Part shown: one piece after another, positions 48,236 through 60,452 of the stretch
Position numbering within the stretch: the first letter of the stretch is position 1
How the letters are laid out: each line of letters opens with the position of its first letter
Source: Stenocarpella maydis
Lineage: Eukaryota > Ascomycota > Sordariomycetes > Diaporthales > Diaporthaceae
DNA length: 64,000 nt
NCBI GenBank assembly: GCA_002270565.1
Contig: NQMI01000035.1
Location: 62,001 to 126,000, forward strand
Reading direction: 5' to 3'
Notes under the pieces: generated by a model
Database searches by the model: none
The model's input: only the letters and a program-made list of their open reading frames with translations
What the model was told of the DNA's origin: nothing
Translations under genes and position numbers: made by a program

Positions 48236-49079
48236 CTAGACAACAATTTGGATTGCATTGTCCGTAGTCCCCTGGTCGCAGGTGGAAGCTTTGATAGCAG
48301 CAGGCATACGATTCTTTTTCTGCTTACAGGCGTTGCCTGTAAGCACTCCTTTATCGCCACCCGCCCTTTGCCTGGAAATGTCGAGGTGATGAAATATGGA
48401 GTCGCGACGACAATTTCTGGCAGGACGGTGTTGTCCTCGGGCCGTCTCGCGGTGCTTTGTGGAGTTGGCTTGGAAGTTTGTTGGTTGTCGGGTTGCAAAG
48501 TTTTGCGCTTGGCAGCCTTGATGTCTTAAGTAGAAACTTTCTGGGTAGGTACCTTCCTTGTTTTCCTTAAAGTCGGCGATGAGCTTATGGCAATGCTTGA
48601 AGTCGTCGAGAGGAGCCACTCGTCGTCTTTGCACGACTTCCTTTCACCTTATCGGTTGTGGCGCTTGTTGAGCAGACGTTCCACCTTGGGCTGCTCGACG
48701 TTAGAGGCAGCAGAGGTGTTGCCTCCAGTCGACTCGTTGAAGGATGAATTGTTGTCAGTGAAAGTTGTCGGACGTAGAAGCAGGAAGAAGGTATCGTATG
48801 CTTACAGTCGGGTGTACCTTGACAAACGTGGAAAGTTGAGTAGGCCAAGTCGTTGACCTTTTTCACAATGGTGAAAGGTAATCCTCGTTGAAGGCTCCCG
48901 TTAACCTGAAGGAATAGTTGACATCGGGGATCCAGGTGATATAGGCGAAGCTTATCACACAGGTAAGATTGCAAGTCTTCGAAGGATTTCCGCCGTGCCT
49001 CTATGGGTTGTAGAACGGTTGTCGTCAAGAGGTTTGGCCGGTGGACGAGAGGGTCGCCAAGAATTTTAACGGAGATCAC
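48236..49079 (-). pseudogene. Retroelement-like RNase H fragment and following decayed sequence
   Basis: 49079-48800 reads EARRKSFEDLQSYLCDKL and YHLDPRCQLFLQVNGSLQRG, resembling the start of the RNase H domain downstream of RT in fungal gypsy-type polyproteins (F..L...L...H.DP...L.LQ.DGS..G). Similarity then ends; 48800-48236 has overlapping frames without recognisable motifs. GC content is near genic, so it is not strongly mutated. Assignment by motif only. Confidence 0.42.
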
Positions 49080-49263
49080 ACCAAGTCAAATCACAAAGCA
49101 TATATGAAAGACTCATGATCTTAAGGTGTGAACTTTTTTTGCATTCCAGACGATGAATGTCTACCCATGAGACGTCCCAGCAATCCTCTACCTTTCCGTC
49201 ACGGTATGATGAGACCGAAACGTGCCAAACTTTTCCGTAATCATGACACTCTGAGTAAACCGA
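49080..49263. other. Spacer downstream of the Hsp70 3' end
   Basis: Short region after the Hsp70 stop; contains CCTTTCCGTCACGG and T-rich sequence, probably the original 3' UTR. No gene seen. Confidence 0.35.
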
Positions 49264-49770
49264 TTAACGAGACGACATAGCCTTGGTAACGAGACGCTTG
49301 AGTGCGAGCTCCTGTTTGCGCAAATCGGCCGCGCTAGACTCCTCCAGCTCCAGCTGAGACATGGCCTCCGACAACGTCTGCTCGATCTTGTCCTTCTGGC
49401 CGCGCTTGAGCTTCAGAGACAGGGTGGGATCCGAGACGATCTCCTCGACACGCGAGATGTAGGACTCCAACTGCTGCTTCGCCTCAAACCTCTTGCTGAA
49501 CTCCTCGTCGTTGCTCTTGAACTTCTCGGCATTGCTGATCATGGTCTCAATCTCTTCGGCCGAGAGCTTACCGACAGAGTTGCTGATGGTGATGTTGGCG
49601 CTGCGACCAGACGTCTTCTCGGTGGCGGTGACCTTGAGGATGCCGTTGACGTCGACCTCAAACACGACCTCCAGGACCGGCTCACCCGCTTTCATCGGGG
49701 GAATAGGAGCAAGAGTGAACTCGCCCAAAGATGTATTGTCGTTGCATGATGTGCGTTCACCTTGAAACTG
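49264..49770 (-). pseudogene. SSB-type Hsp70, severed C-terminal part
   Basis: 168 codons from [20 protein letters not shown] to the end [12 protein letters not shown] and TAA. It covers most of the substrate-binding beta domain ([40 protein letters not shown]) and the helical lid. The [11 protein letters not shown] ending is typical of the ribosome-associated Ssb class and unlike the EEVD of cytosolic Ssa. It is the continuation of the gene whose 5' part is at 51785-53440; together they would give about 598 of the usual 613 residues. It has no start of its own. Confidence 0.9.
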
Positions 49771-49962
49771 TTTGTTTTATTAATGGACGATCGGGGAAAG
49801 CGGGGAAAGGAAAATCGACCTACGATAGGGAATTGAACTGTGGCCTGAGAATCGACCACTGTAGTAAACGTCCTCTAGATGGTGTTAGCTGATGATTCTC
49901 GACGCCGACGTCGACAACGAAATGTGGTGTTGACAAAAATCGATTAGGAAATGAAACCCGTA

Positions 49963-50103
49963 TTGGACGCCGTCCAAAATAGCAGCAAAATGGTTGATGA
50001 TGGCAGGACCCGATGGACAACGTCCAAGATGGCGGTAACGATGGCATATGGATTTGTTAACCCACGCGGGTTAAGAAAGCCAACATCCAGACGTTGGACG
50101 CCG
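49963..50103. repeat. Palindrome cluster and left copy of a flanking direct repeat
   Basis: 49963-49977 TTGGAC-GCC-GTCCAA; 50014-50026 TGGAC-AAC-GTCCA; 50057-50074 TTAACCC-ACGC-GGGTTAA. 50061-50103 is the left copy of the direct repeat. All lie in the insertion 3' of the nuclease ORF. Confidence 0.65.
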
Positions 50104-50120
50104 GCTAGATGTCGTGATTC

Positions 50121-51354
50121 TTAGGCCCTGAGGGCGGCCTCCTTCTCCAGGTGTCTCTTGCCCTTCTGGTGCTTGTTCAACTCCTTGGGCGTCTCGAAAC
50201 CCTTGTCGCAGACTGTGCATCGATGAGAGAAAATGACGCCGGCTGCAATCTTTGCGACGCGCTTTTTGTGCTTGGAGGAATTGATGTGCTTTTTGAAACG
50301 GCTGGGCTTCTCGCAGGGCTCGTCGCAGGCATCGCAGTACAAAAGCCCTTCCGCCTTACTCTTTGCCTTCTTGAGCTGGCGGTTTGCTTCCAGCTGATTC
50401 TGCCGCTTCGCGAGTCGAATGGGGTCTTTGCTTGATGCGAGCATGGGTCTTGGCGGCACTCTCTTTGATCTTCTCAGGCTCGTTGGCCTTTCGTTCCACA
50501 TAGTAGTCATGATGATACTGCTTGACGCCATCAAGGTCCTCCTCCTTGCGACGTTCACAGTGGTACTTTTGTTCTGCCCTGAGAACCTCGAGGTCCGTGG
50601 CCTTGCGTCTCTCCCTGAAGTCCCGGCCGTAGTTGTTACGCCGTAGCCTCAGGTTCTCCTTGTTCTGGGCGGCGAGAAGCTCCAGTTCCTCGGCAGTCAG
50701 GCTCAGGGTCGCCCTCATAGGGTCATTCAAGGCGCTGTGGCTGCAGAGACCGCCATATGTGAAGGACGCCCGGTCCCAGGGACAGCAAGACGCTATCTGG
50801 TAGTCCTTGGTCTTGGACTCCATAGCACAGAAGAGGAAACTGAACATGGCCTCCATGGCGTAGTCGAGAACACGGAAGCGTGGGACATCTTTCGCGGAAG
50901 GGATGGAATGCTAGACCAGCGTGCCCTTGTGTACAATCTTGTAACCGTCGAGAGCCGCCTTCACCTTGTGGGGCAGGAGTTTTCGGTAGGTCTTGGGGTG
51001 ATCATGGACTCTCCACCGGTCCCGAACGCCCTTTTTTGTCGCTGATGCCTCACCAATGTAGACGAGAGTTTCACAGCCCTTCTTCTTAAGGACGAGGGCA
51101 TAGACACCGCAGACGCCGAGGTACTTGGCCGGGAAACTTTTGAAGAACGAGATTTGGGGGTGCTGTAGAGCAGTCATGGCTTTGAAGAGACCGGGAGCGA
51201 AACGGAGCTGGGCGGCCGCGGCGATCTCAGACAAGATCTCCATGTCGAAGAAGGCGGCAGCAAAGATGCCATTTTTGCCGGTAGCAGACACGCAGAGGCA
51301 CTGCCATGTCAGGAGGAGGACCAGCTCCATGAGGGACGCTGCGTCGAACGCCAT
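50121..51354 (-). pseudogene. GIY-YIG endonuclease-like protein with two C2H2 zinc fingers
   Basis: Likely start ATG 51354 (MAFDAASLMELVLLL). A GIY-YIG domain lies at about residues 70-130: YLGVCGVYALVLKKK holds the first motif (GVY), VYIGEAS the second, followed by the conserved Arg in GVRDRWRVHDH and a candidate Glu in AMEAMF. A charged, coiled-coil-like linker follows (LLAAQNKENLRLRRNNYGRD). At the C-terminus are two C2H2 fingers, YCDACDEPCEKPSRFKKHIN..H and HRCTVCDKGFETPKELNKHQ..H, ending KEAALRA. Total about 410 residues. One in-frame TAG (50911-50913, where Trp is plausible) and one frameshift near 50430 break it. GIY-YIG plus DNA-binding fingers is the plan of a site-specific nuclease; homing-type nucleases use this architecture. 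No reverse transcriptase is nearby, which argues against a Penelope-like element. Target is unknown. Confidence 0.75.
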
Positions 51355-51408
51355 GATGGACAGTGGAGGCAGTTCGATCACGACTAGGAAGCCGGTGGCT
51401 CTCTTGGC

Positions 51409-51463
51409 CCACGTGGATTAGGAAGGCCGACACCGGAGGGGATCTTGGACGGCCTCCAAAACG
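51409..51463. repeat. Right copy of the direct repeat flanking the nuclease ORF
   Basis: CCCACGTGGATTAGGAAGGCC here against CCCACGCGGGTTAAGAAAGCC at 50061; nearly all differences are transitions. It continues into 51445-51459, TTGGA-CGGCC-TCCAA, the same palindrome family as at 49963. Confidence 0.62.
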
Positions 51464-51784
51464 AAGGATCGTGGACGCCCGAGATAAGAATGTTGAAATG
51501 CGAGACTTGAAGGGAGTGGACGCCGAGGGTGAATGACGCTGAAGAGAAAGAGGATGAAGGAGGGTGAAGGAGGAAGATCCAGGGAGTCCAGGACGGAAGC
51601 TAAGTCGAGGTCCAGGCAGCCATGGTCGACTTGGGCAGGTGCCCATACTTACCCGCGGGTTTCATGGGGGAAGGAACGGAAGGGAAGGAGCTAGGTTGAA
51701 AAAAAAACCAAAAAAACCACAGACCCTGGACCACCAGAACGTCAGCAAAAATGATTGAGGAATAAGGACATGAAAATCGGAAAT

Positions 51785-53440
<1,656 letters not shown>

Positions 53441-54279
53441 CGTGAATGAGAAGAGAGTGAGTTGTCGGGAGAAGGGGAGGGTGAGGTTTGGGATGGACAA
53501 CGGCAGAAGTCGAGGCAAGTTTTCAGAGGGCGGGAGGATGGGTTTTGACGTGGTCGAAAACGTGGGGCTGGCGGCAAAAGGAAGTGCGCAGGAAATTTTG
53601 AAAATTTTCAACCAGGTGCACGAGCCAAGGGTCTTTCAGTCCTCCGCAGCACCCACTAAAACCCAAAACACACATGTGCAGGTCGGTTGACCCCGCTTAT
53701 CTTATCGGCTGGCGGAGTTTGCAGGGGCGCAGGGGGCGCCCACCATGGTCATCTGAGATATGCATACCCCTCCCTCCTCCAAGAGTATCGCAATCAGAGG
53801 CCCCTGCCTTTTGTCTGTCACTACTGCTGCACACTGTCGCGATATCAAACGGCTTCTCATTCTCACAATGCAGGCGGCCATCCTGCCCCGAGATTTGCCC
53901 AAGATAACTTGTTTTGGAATTACACAGATTCTTCTAGTCTCCACAGTACTCAACCCCCGCCAGACGTAAAATCAGCCTGGAGAGACAGACCTAAAGCGAG
54001 GTTTGGTTGGGCACTTGTGGTCTTGATACTCAGGCCCCTCCCCTCCACACGCCGTCCCTGCCCAATAATTCTTCAAGGGCAACGTTAACTGTTTACCGGT
54101 CCCGCCAGATAATTAATGGCTGGCCGTCCGTCTGCCACTCAGTACAATATGGCATGCAACGCCCAATCCCGCCTGTTCGCCTCTTGCTGGTTGGCACCCC
54201 GCCGCGCAGGCTCGCCGCCGGGAGACAGCATGATGCCGTTATACACACGCCCCCAAGGAGCAAAACAAGAGAAACCTTC
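53441..54279. other. Hsp70 promoter region and spacer to the RSC4-like gene
   Basis: Upstream of the Hsp70 start (minus strand) and downstream of the RSC4-like stop. It contains GAA/TTC-rich sequence near 53580-53610 (AATTTTGAAAATTTTC) that might serve as a heat-shock element, but no clean array. Small open frames on both strands look like chance. Confidence 0.4.
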
Positions 54280-57135
54280 CTAGTACTGCTTCATAACATT
54301 CGCGAGGATGGTAATTTTCTCGAGCACGGCGTCGGACCCGTTGGGTAGCTTCTGGCCTTTCGGCATGGCGGCAATCATCTGCAGCACAATGTTGTTGACG
54401 CCTTGGTGGAGCTGTGCATCGTACATGAGTTCTCCGTCCTGGAGCACATCTCGTGGCGAAGGAACGCCGCGGGCGAGGGTCTGGCCGTTGACGACCACGT
54501 AGAGCTTGTACGGGCGTTGCTGCTGCTCGAGGACCGGCGAGACGCGTGGCACGATTTGCAGCTTCCACTGGTTGGCCGCGAGATTGACCGTGAAGGACTG
54601 CTGCAATAATTTCGGGTGAGGAGGCACGTTGAAAACAAACTGCTTCTCCGCGCCACTGTCCGGCGGGGTGCGTAAACACAGATTGGCAAGGATTGCATCC
54701 GACAGACCTGAACGCCATTGTTAGGAGGAAGTGCGTGTATCTTGCGCTGGGCTCTGGACTTACCCGCTCCCGCATAGCGGAATGTCAAGTCGTACAATGC
54801 AGCCGCCTGCTGCTGTTGCTGTCCGTGCACATGGCCATTCGGCTGGCCCTGCTGAGGTGTAGACTGGGCCGGGCCGCTGACCGGGGGCAGCATTACAGGC
54901 CGGAACGCACTCGAGCTGTAGCTGTTGTTCATCGGGGGCGGGACAGCTGGGGATGCCCTGTTGGAGTCCTCGCGCTTCATAGCTGCAGATGGCGTACCGG
55001 GCCCAGCGACCTGAGGTGGGTTTGCCGCCACTGGGTTGGCGGGAGCCGGCCGCGTGACAGCCCCGTTGACAGCTGCCTCGACAACCCCCTGGTTTGGGCC
55101 AGGATGAGCACCCTGTGGCGCCGGGGAGCCTTGTGAGCCCTCCCTTCCGCCGCCGACGTGGATAGTGATGCGTTTTGGCCGCCCAGACTGTGCCTGGGGT
55201 GTCTGCGCCAAGGGCGCCCTCAGGATGATTTTGGGCTGAGGCGGTTCCTCCACACACGCCTTGGCCTCGTTGAGCTGCTCATAGAAGGCGTCCTGAGAGG
55301 TGTTAGGACCCGCCGGTAGCGTTCAGGGGTGGGGTTATGACATCCTGACTTACTTTGAGCTCTTTTGCCAGCTCGAAGATCTCACTGCCTTCCTCGTTGT
55401 AATAAAAGGCGTTATTCCAGAGCAAACTCGCCTTTTCTTCCAGAGCAGCCCAGCTCTTAAACTCGCTGACCCCCGTTGCTCCAGCCCTGCCGACCATGCC
55501 TTTGATGGCCCTCCAGAGCTTCTTCAAGGACATTGGCTCGTCGATGAGTTGGTAGTAGTCTTTCAATGACTTCGGAGGCAGATTTATGAATGGCTCAAAG
55601 TACGGCCATTCATCACTGGTCTGTTAGCCAAAGGTCAGCCCAATCGCTCGGAATCAGTGACATACTCTTCTTCCTGGCGCGTCGATAACTCGTCCACCAA
55701 TTTCTCCTGAGCCTGTTGGAAGCTGAGACCTCTGTATGGCACCTCTGAGAATTGTGCGCCGCCCTTGTTCTCGCTTGTCGACCGGGTGCCAGGCGTGCCT
55801 TCCGTCTCGTTTGAGCGTGCACTGCGTCTCTTGAGGACTATTCGAGTGTTGGATCCCCGGCTGACGTCTGCGTCGCCCTCGGCGGCCTCACCGTCGTCGG
55901 CGTCGCCTTCCGCGTCAGCGTCGGCGTCAGGCATTTCCTCATCTTCGCCCTCGGCATCCTCCTCGCCCGTGGGGTTCTGAGGCCGTAGTGACCGCGGGGG
56001 TCGAGATGCCACATCGCCAGCAGCCAGTTCGGAGGGCAGATCCTCTGCTGCAAGCTCGGCATCGATGTCCCAGTCCGGAGGAGCCGAGGCTGGGGTGGCG
56101 GCGTAGTTTGTAATTTTCTTGTACGCCGGGTTCGTTTTGACCATGTAGTTGCTGGTGGCTTTCCGCACGCGCTCTGCGTCTTCGAAGGTCTGGGAGCCGC
56201 GGGCGTAGAACTCCTTCGCGTTGTTGACCATGCGCTTCATCCAGCTTTCCAACTGTGTCATGTTCGCCAGCTCATACCGGTGTAGTCTGCGCTCGATCAC
56301 CCGGAGCGACACCGGCATCTGGATCTTCTGGTAGTAGTCCTCATTACCCTCCCTGGGCAGGAGCTTCTCAAAGTAGCCCGCGACTCCTCGTCCACTGAGG
56401 GGCGACCAGATTGTCAGAAACAGAGAACTGGCAGTGCAGGAACGGGGCGCTCATATGGTTGAGATGCCACAGCGAGTCATGATAGCGACAGGCGGCGCAC
56501 GCTGCCATGACCGCAGTGCATCGCAAGAGTGGCACATGGGGGGCACGGGAATTCGACATACTGCTTGTCGGCCGTCTTCCGTATTGCTTCGAGAAAGGCG
56601 AGGCCATAGGCGGTGGTGGACTCGGGGGATTCATGCTTTGCCAGGTCTGGGAAGTCCTGTTGCAGGTGTCCACGTGGTTAGCCGTGCATGCGATGGATGG
56701 TGTCCCGAGGCCTGCGCCCTGTGCTGTGCAAAACAGTCGCGACGGAGGTGTTGAACGCTGCGGGGAGAGGAACGGAGGATGATATGCACATAGACTGGCC
56801 GGCGCCCCATGACGGTAGTGGAGATGGGAATAGAACCCAAGCCCGGCAAAAAGAGGGGGCGGGCTGTTGTCGAATGCGCGCGACTGGGTGAGGATGGACC
56901 TGCATCGACCTCGAGGCGTGCGCGAGCGAGCGACCGCGATGGACTACGAGCCGACGGAGGTGCGTAGCAGTTGACCACAGGGCGGAGCAGCGAAGACAAG
57001 ATCAATTGTCGCCGCAAAGCAGGGACATGATCGGACCAGACTCACCGAAGGTAACTTGCGCCTCTTGGCTGCGGGCTCACCACCTTCAGCGGCGCCTCCT
57101 CGGCCAGCTGCGCTCGCCTTGCGCTTGTTCTCCAT
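54280..57135 (-). CDS. rsc4: RSC4-like tandem-bromodomain chromatin-remodelling subunit
   Basis: Subunit of the RSC nucleosome remodeller; bromodomains read acetyl-lysine on histone tails. Six exons: 57135-57046, 56656-56562, 56394-55666, 55615-55354, 55292-54764, 54707-54280, phases consistent, 710 aa. Start MENKRKASAAGRGG, then a basic nuclear-signal-like AAKRRKL. Bromodomain 1 (about residues 40-150) shows STTAYGLAFLEAIRKTADK, GYFEKLLPREGNEDYYQKIQ and NAKEFYARGSQTFEDAERV. An acidic DADAEGDADDGE linker follows. Bromodomain 2 (about 300-400) shows DEWPYFEPFINLPPKSLKDYY and LLWNNAFYYNEEGSEIF. A Pro/Gln-rich stretch precedes the conserved C-terminal domain (YVVVNGQTLARGVPSPRDVL, ending LANVMKQY). 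The 389-nt first intron is unusually long and could hide another small exon. Assignment to Rsc4 rather than Rsc1/2 rests on the absence of BAH and AT-hook motifs. Confidence 0.88.
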
Positions 57136-58058
57136 GGCGCACACGAGACTGCGCGAGACTGCAGTGATGTCGGCAGATATCAGAGCGGCCTCCGGGAACT
57201 GCTCTTGGGATTCAACGGATCAAAAGGCCAGACCCTGCAGAAACATAATCTAGTAATGCTTGTGGCGGTTGGTAGATCGGCTCCTCGTCACGTTGCGGTG
57301 TTGGAGATTCTAGAGTGCAGCGGCAGCAGATTGTAGACCGGCCTGCTCAAGCTTGTTGCCTTTCTGGTGCCCAGTAGACGCGAAGGGAACGCTGCGAGGG
57401 TCTTGGGGAGATGGTGGATGCAGGGTGGTCCGGGGGGAGGGGGGGTGTGGTCAGAGGTGAAGGAAAGGTGGCAAGCAACCCTTGCACTGTGACAGGCCTC
57501 AATTGGAAATACAAGCGTCAGGCCCACGAGAGTCCTGCAGAAGACAAGATGAATGCGTCGTCCCAAGCAGAGAGCTATGGTACTCGACGTTGGGGGGTCT
57601 CTTTCTTGTCCTTGTACAGCGCCTCATTAGCCGCAAGGGAGCTAATAAGCTGCCAGGGTCAGGTGATTTTTTTCTTCTTTTTTTCGCATTAGCAAAGCCC
57701 AGCAGCTCTGGCAGTCGGTCATGGTCATGTACTGTGGTAGTACCTGTACCTTGCTGCTGCGGCAGAGTCCGCTCCGCATGCTACCTGGCCTACCTTCTAC
57801 TTGGCTACCTGTCAGAGTGTCTACGTATGCAATAGAACTGGTACCACCTGCGAGTAAACAAAAGCGTCATATCCTTCCCTACCATTTCACCCACAACAAT
57901 CCCCGCGCCAAGCAATCGAACCAATCCTCTACGCCTCATTGCCGTCTGCGACTTGTTGCGACAACCACTCCTCCTCACCCCCCTCTCGCGCCTCCGCCAT
58001 CATCACCACTGGCACCACCAGCTAGGACTCGCTCTTCCACCGCAGCACGGCCGGCAGA
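57136..58058. other. Divergent promoter region between the RSC4-like and CKS1 genes
   Basis: GC-balanced, about 0.9 kb, with pyrimidine-rich stretches near 57665-57690 and 57950-58010 upstream of the CKS1 start. No conserved frame. Confidence 0.5.
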
Positions 58059-58675
58059 ATGTCATCAGGCTACGACATGGGCATCGACACGTCGCGTCGC
58101 AATGCCAAGCCGCGCCCATTGACAGACAACGAGCGAGCGCGCTTGGAGGAGTTTCTTGAGTCGATTCACTACTCCTCTCGGTCAGTTGCGCCACCACGTC
58201 GCTGCCGCCGCCCTTCCGCCAGCGCTGCTTACTGACATTGAACCCCCCCCCAACGCATCAGGTACTCGGACAGCGAATTCGAATACCGACATGTGCAGCT
58301 GCCAAAGGCCATGCTGAAGGCCATACCAAAGGAGTACCACGACTCCTCAAAGGGAACACTGAAGCTGCTCTGGGAGGACGAGTGGCGGTCAATGGGCATC
58401 ACCCAGGTATGCAACGCGTCAAAACGCGCCGTCCACACGAAATTTGTGGAGACGCGACCGGCCGGCGAGAAACGCACAGCCTGTGACAGTTGCTAATTAA
58501 CCTTCCCTTTGATAGAGTCTCGGCTGGGAGCACTACGAGGTTCACGAACCGGAGCCGCACATTCTCCTCTTCAAGTACGTCCGTCCCGGAAGCCAAAGCC
58601 AAACTGCGTCGCTCTGGGCATGGTACTAATCCATTCAACAGGCGGCCGCTCAACTACCAACCCCCTGCACAATGA
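58059..58675 (+). CDS. cks1: Cyclin-dependent kinase regulatory subunit (Cks1/Suc1)
   Basis: Small adaptor that binds the main cell-cycle CDK and phospho-threonine sites of its substrates. Four exons: 58059-58180, 58262-58406, 58516-58574, 58642-58675, all GT..AG, 119 aa, the normal size. Landmarks: [20 protein letters not shown] across intron 1, then [12 protein letters not shown], the [20 protein letters not shown] core with the anion-binding basic/aromatic residues, and [19 protein letters not shown] (HxPEPH hinge), then [11 protein letters not shown]. The high intron density in a short gene is typical of fungal CKS genes. No anomaly. Confidence 0.95.
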
Positions 58676-60452
58676 AGGCAGCATGGATGTGATGGCTGCA
58701 GTGCTTCGACAACAAGTGTATCTTATCTCGCATTCTACAACTGCATAGCGATGGCCTGGCCCGGGGCACCCTCCCTGATGACTGCACTCTACTCTTTTGC
58801 CGACAGTCATGGACATTATTGAACAACAACAGCAACATCACCGGTCCTTCCCTGCCCGCTCCGCCCTCCGCGTCTGGTAGGCAGACCTGCCACCCTCTGC
58901 AACTCTGATTCCCTCGCCTGGCGTTCTCCTGGCATGGGTATATTGGATAGTTGCTGGGGGGGGGGGCGGGGGGTTGTTGGGTCTCGCATGGGAGGGTTTT
59001 GGTTCTTATCTGCCCACCATACGGGCTGGGCAATCGGAACGGCAAAGCGGGGGGGGGGGATGGCGCATTCGGCCGGGTTCTAATGTGATCCACGTGGTTG
59101 CAGGAAGCGTTGCCTCGGCGCCCTTGATGAGGCCGGAAATCAGTAGTCGAACTACCATAGGTAGATAATGGGAAGGTCAGATTCTTCAAGGCTTCTCGGC
59201 GTGCATGCATTGGCCTGGCCTCTTTGTGTGCAGACAGCTTCTAGAGGTCAATGGCCAGCCACCAACGGTGCCCACCGTGGAGCCGCATACGAAGCATCTA
59301 CATAGTAGATAGCTCTTGTGCTATTCTGTCCCAATGTATAAGTGTGCAGGCTATGGCCTACATGAGAGTGGAAACCTCTAGTTCCTCCTGGACTATTTAA
59401 CTGGGTAGGAAGGAAGTGAAACAACCTTCTTCCGAGGCTACCGTGCAGCAGCAGCAGCAGCAGCAGGCAGGCCATTTAGCCTGGTCGAGAGCCACCAGTG
59501 CAGGTTCGTGGACCCGGATGAATGGTCCTGAGCAGTATTGAACTCTGCCGGTTCTTATAAATCAGTCAGGGCGCATGACGATCTTCCGTTGGGAAGCTGA
59601 GGCCTCCTGACGACCGGCGAGCTCGGGATCGCTGTCCTGTCCTTCCTTCCTTCCTTCCTTCCTTCCTGACTGACTGACTGACTGACAGTCCTGTAGTTTG
59701 TGCTTGCTCACGACCTTATGTGTCCATAAATGGGGATTGTGGATATGATGGTAGATACATATACATAGGTAGTGTAAACCATGCCCCACCTGCAACCTTA
59801 TAATAGAGTGGCGGACCGTTGATTGCTAGCGTCAGAGCCTGCGCCGTGCGCCAGGGGCGCGGGCGAGTCCGCATGGGCGCAGGCTTTCTTGGCCAGGTGA
59901 ATCTGACAACTACAGTACGACATCATCCGACTCTGCATCTGGACACATTGCCAATTCATCCGGGATGATGCGGTTATTAGAAGGACCACACACCAATGTT
60001 GTAACTGTCGTTTCTTTGTTCTCGTTACTCGAGACGCCCCCCCCCCCCCAAATTCGATTTTCATCTCATCTTATAACATAGACGTGTCCCTCCGAGGAGA
60101 TCTCGCACGCTCTTTGTCTTTTTTGCTTTCCATTCATTCAAAGACATACATAGTGTATATTTGCAGGCTTTATAATCACCCTCCTGCACCCCCACCAACC
60201 CGCCCGGGCCACGCTCAGCAGAGATCGCAACCTTACCATACAGGCCAGAGAGGCAGGGCTTATTCAAGGAAAATAACGGGCAAATCACGACCTCCTCACG
60301 GCTCGTGGCCGCTGACCAATGCCCAATAGACCATCATAGCCTGCATGCACCCTGGGCCCCCCGAACCTGTGGCAACCCGAAACGAAACGCGAAACCGCAC
60401 ACCTCGGAGCCATCCGACCCTCGACCAGCCTTAAATAACACCCAAGTCCATC
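58676..60452. other. CKS1-ERO1 intergenic region with simple repeats
   Basis: About 1.8 kb without a convincing gene. It holds G-runs (about 58956-58975, 59050-59060), a CAG run (59445-59466), a compound microsatellite of CCTT then TGAC units (59638-59686), and a 14-C run (60036-60049). The last 400 bp is the ERO1 promoter and 5' UTR. Confidence 0.6.

Noticed and set aside
50121..51354. Penelope-like retroelement as source of the GIY-YIG domain
   Set aside because: No reverse transcriptase is attached; the partner domain is C2H2 zinc fingers.
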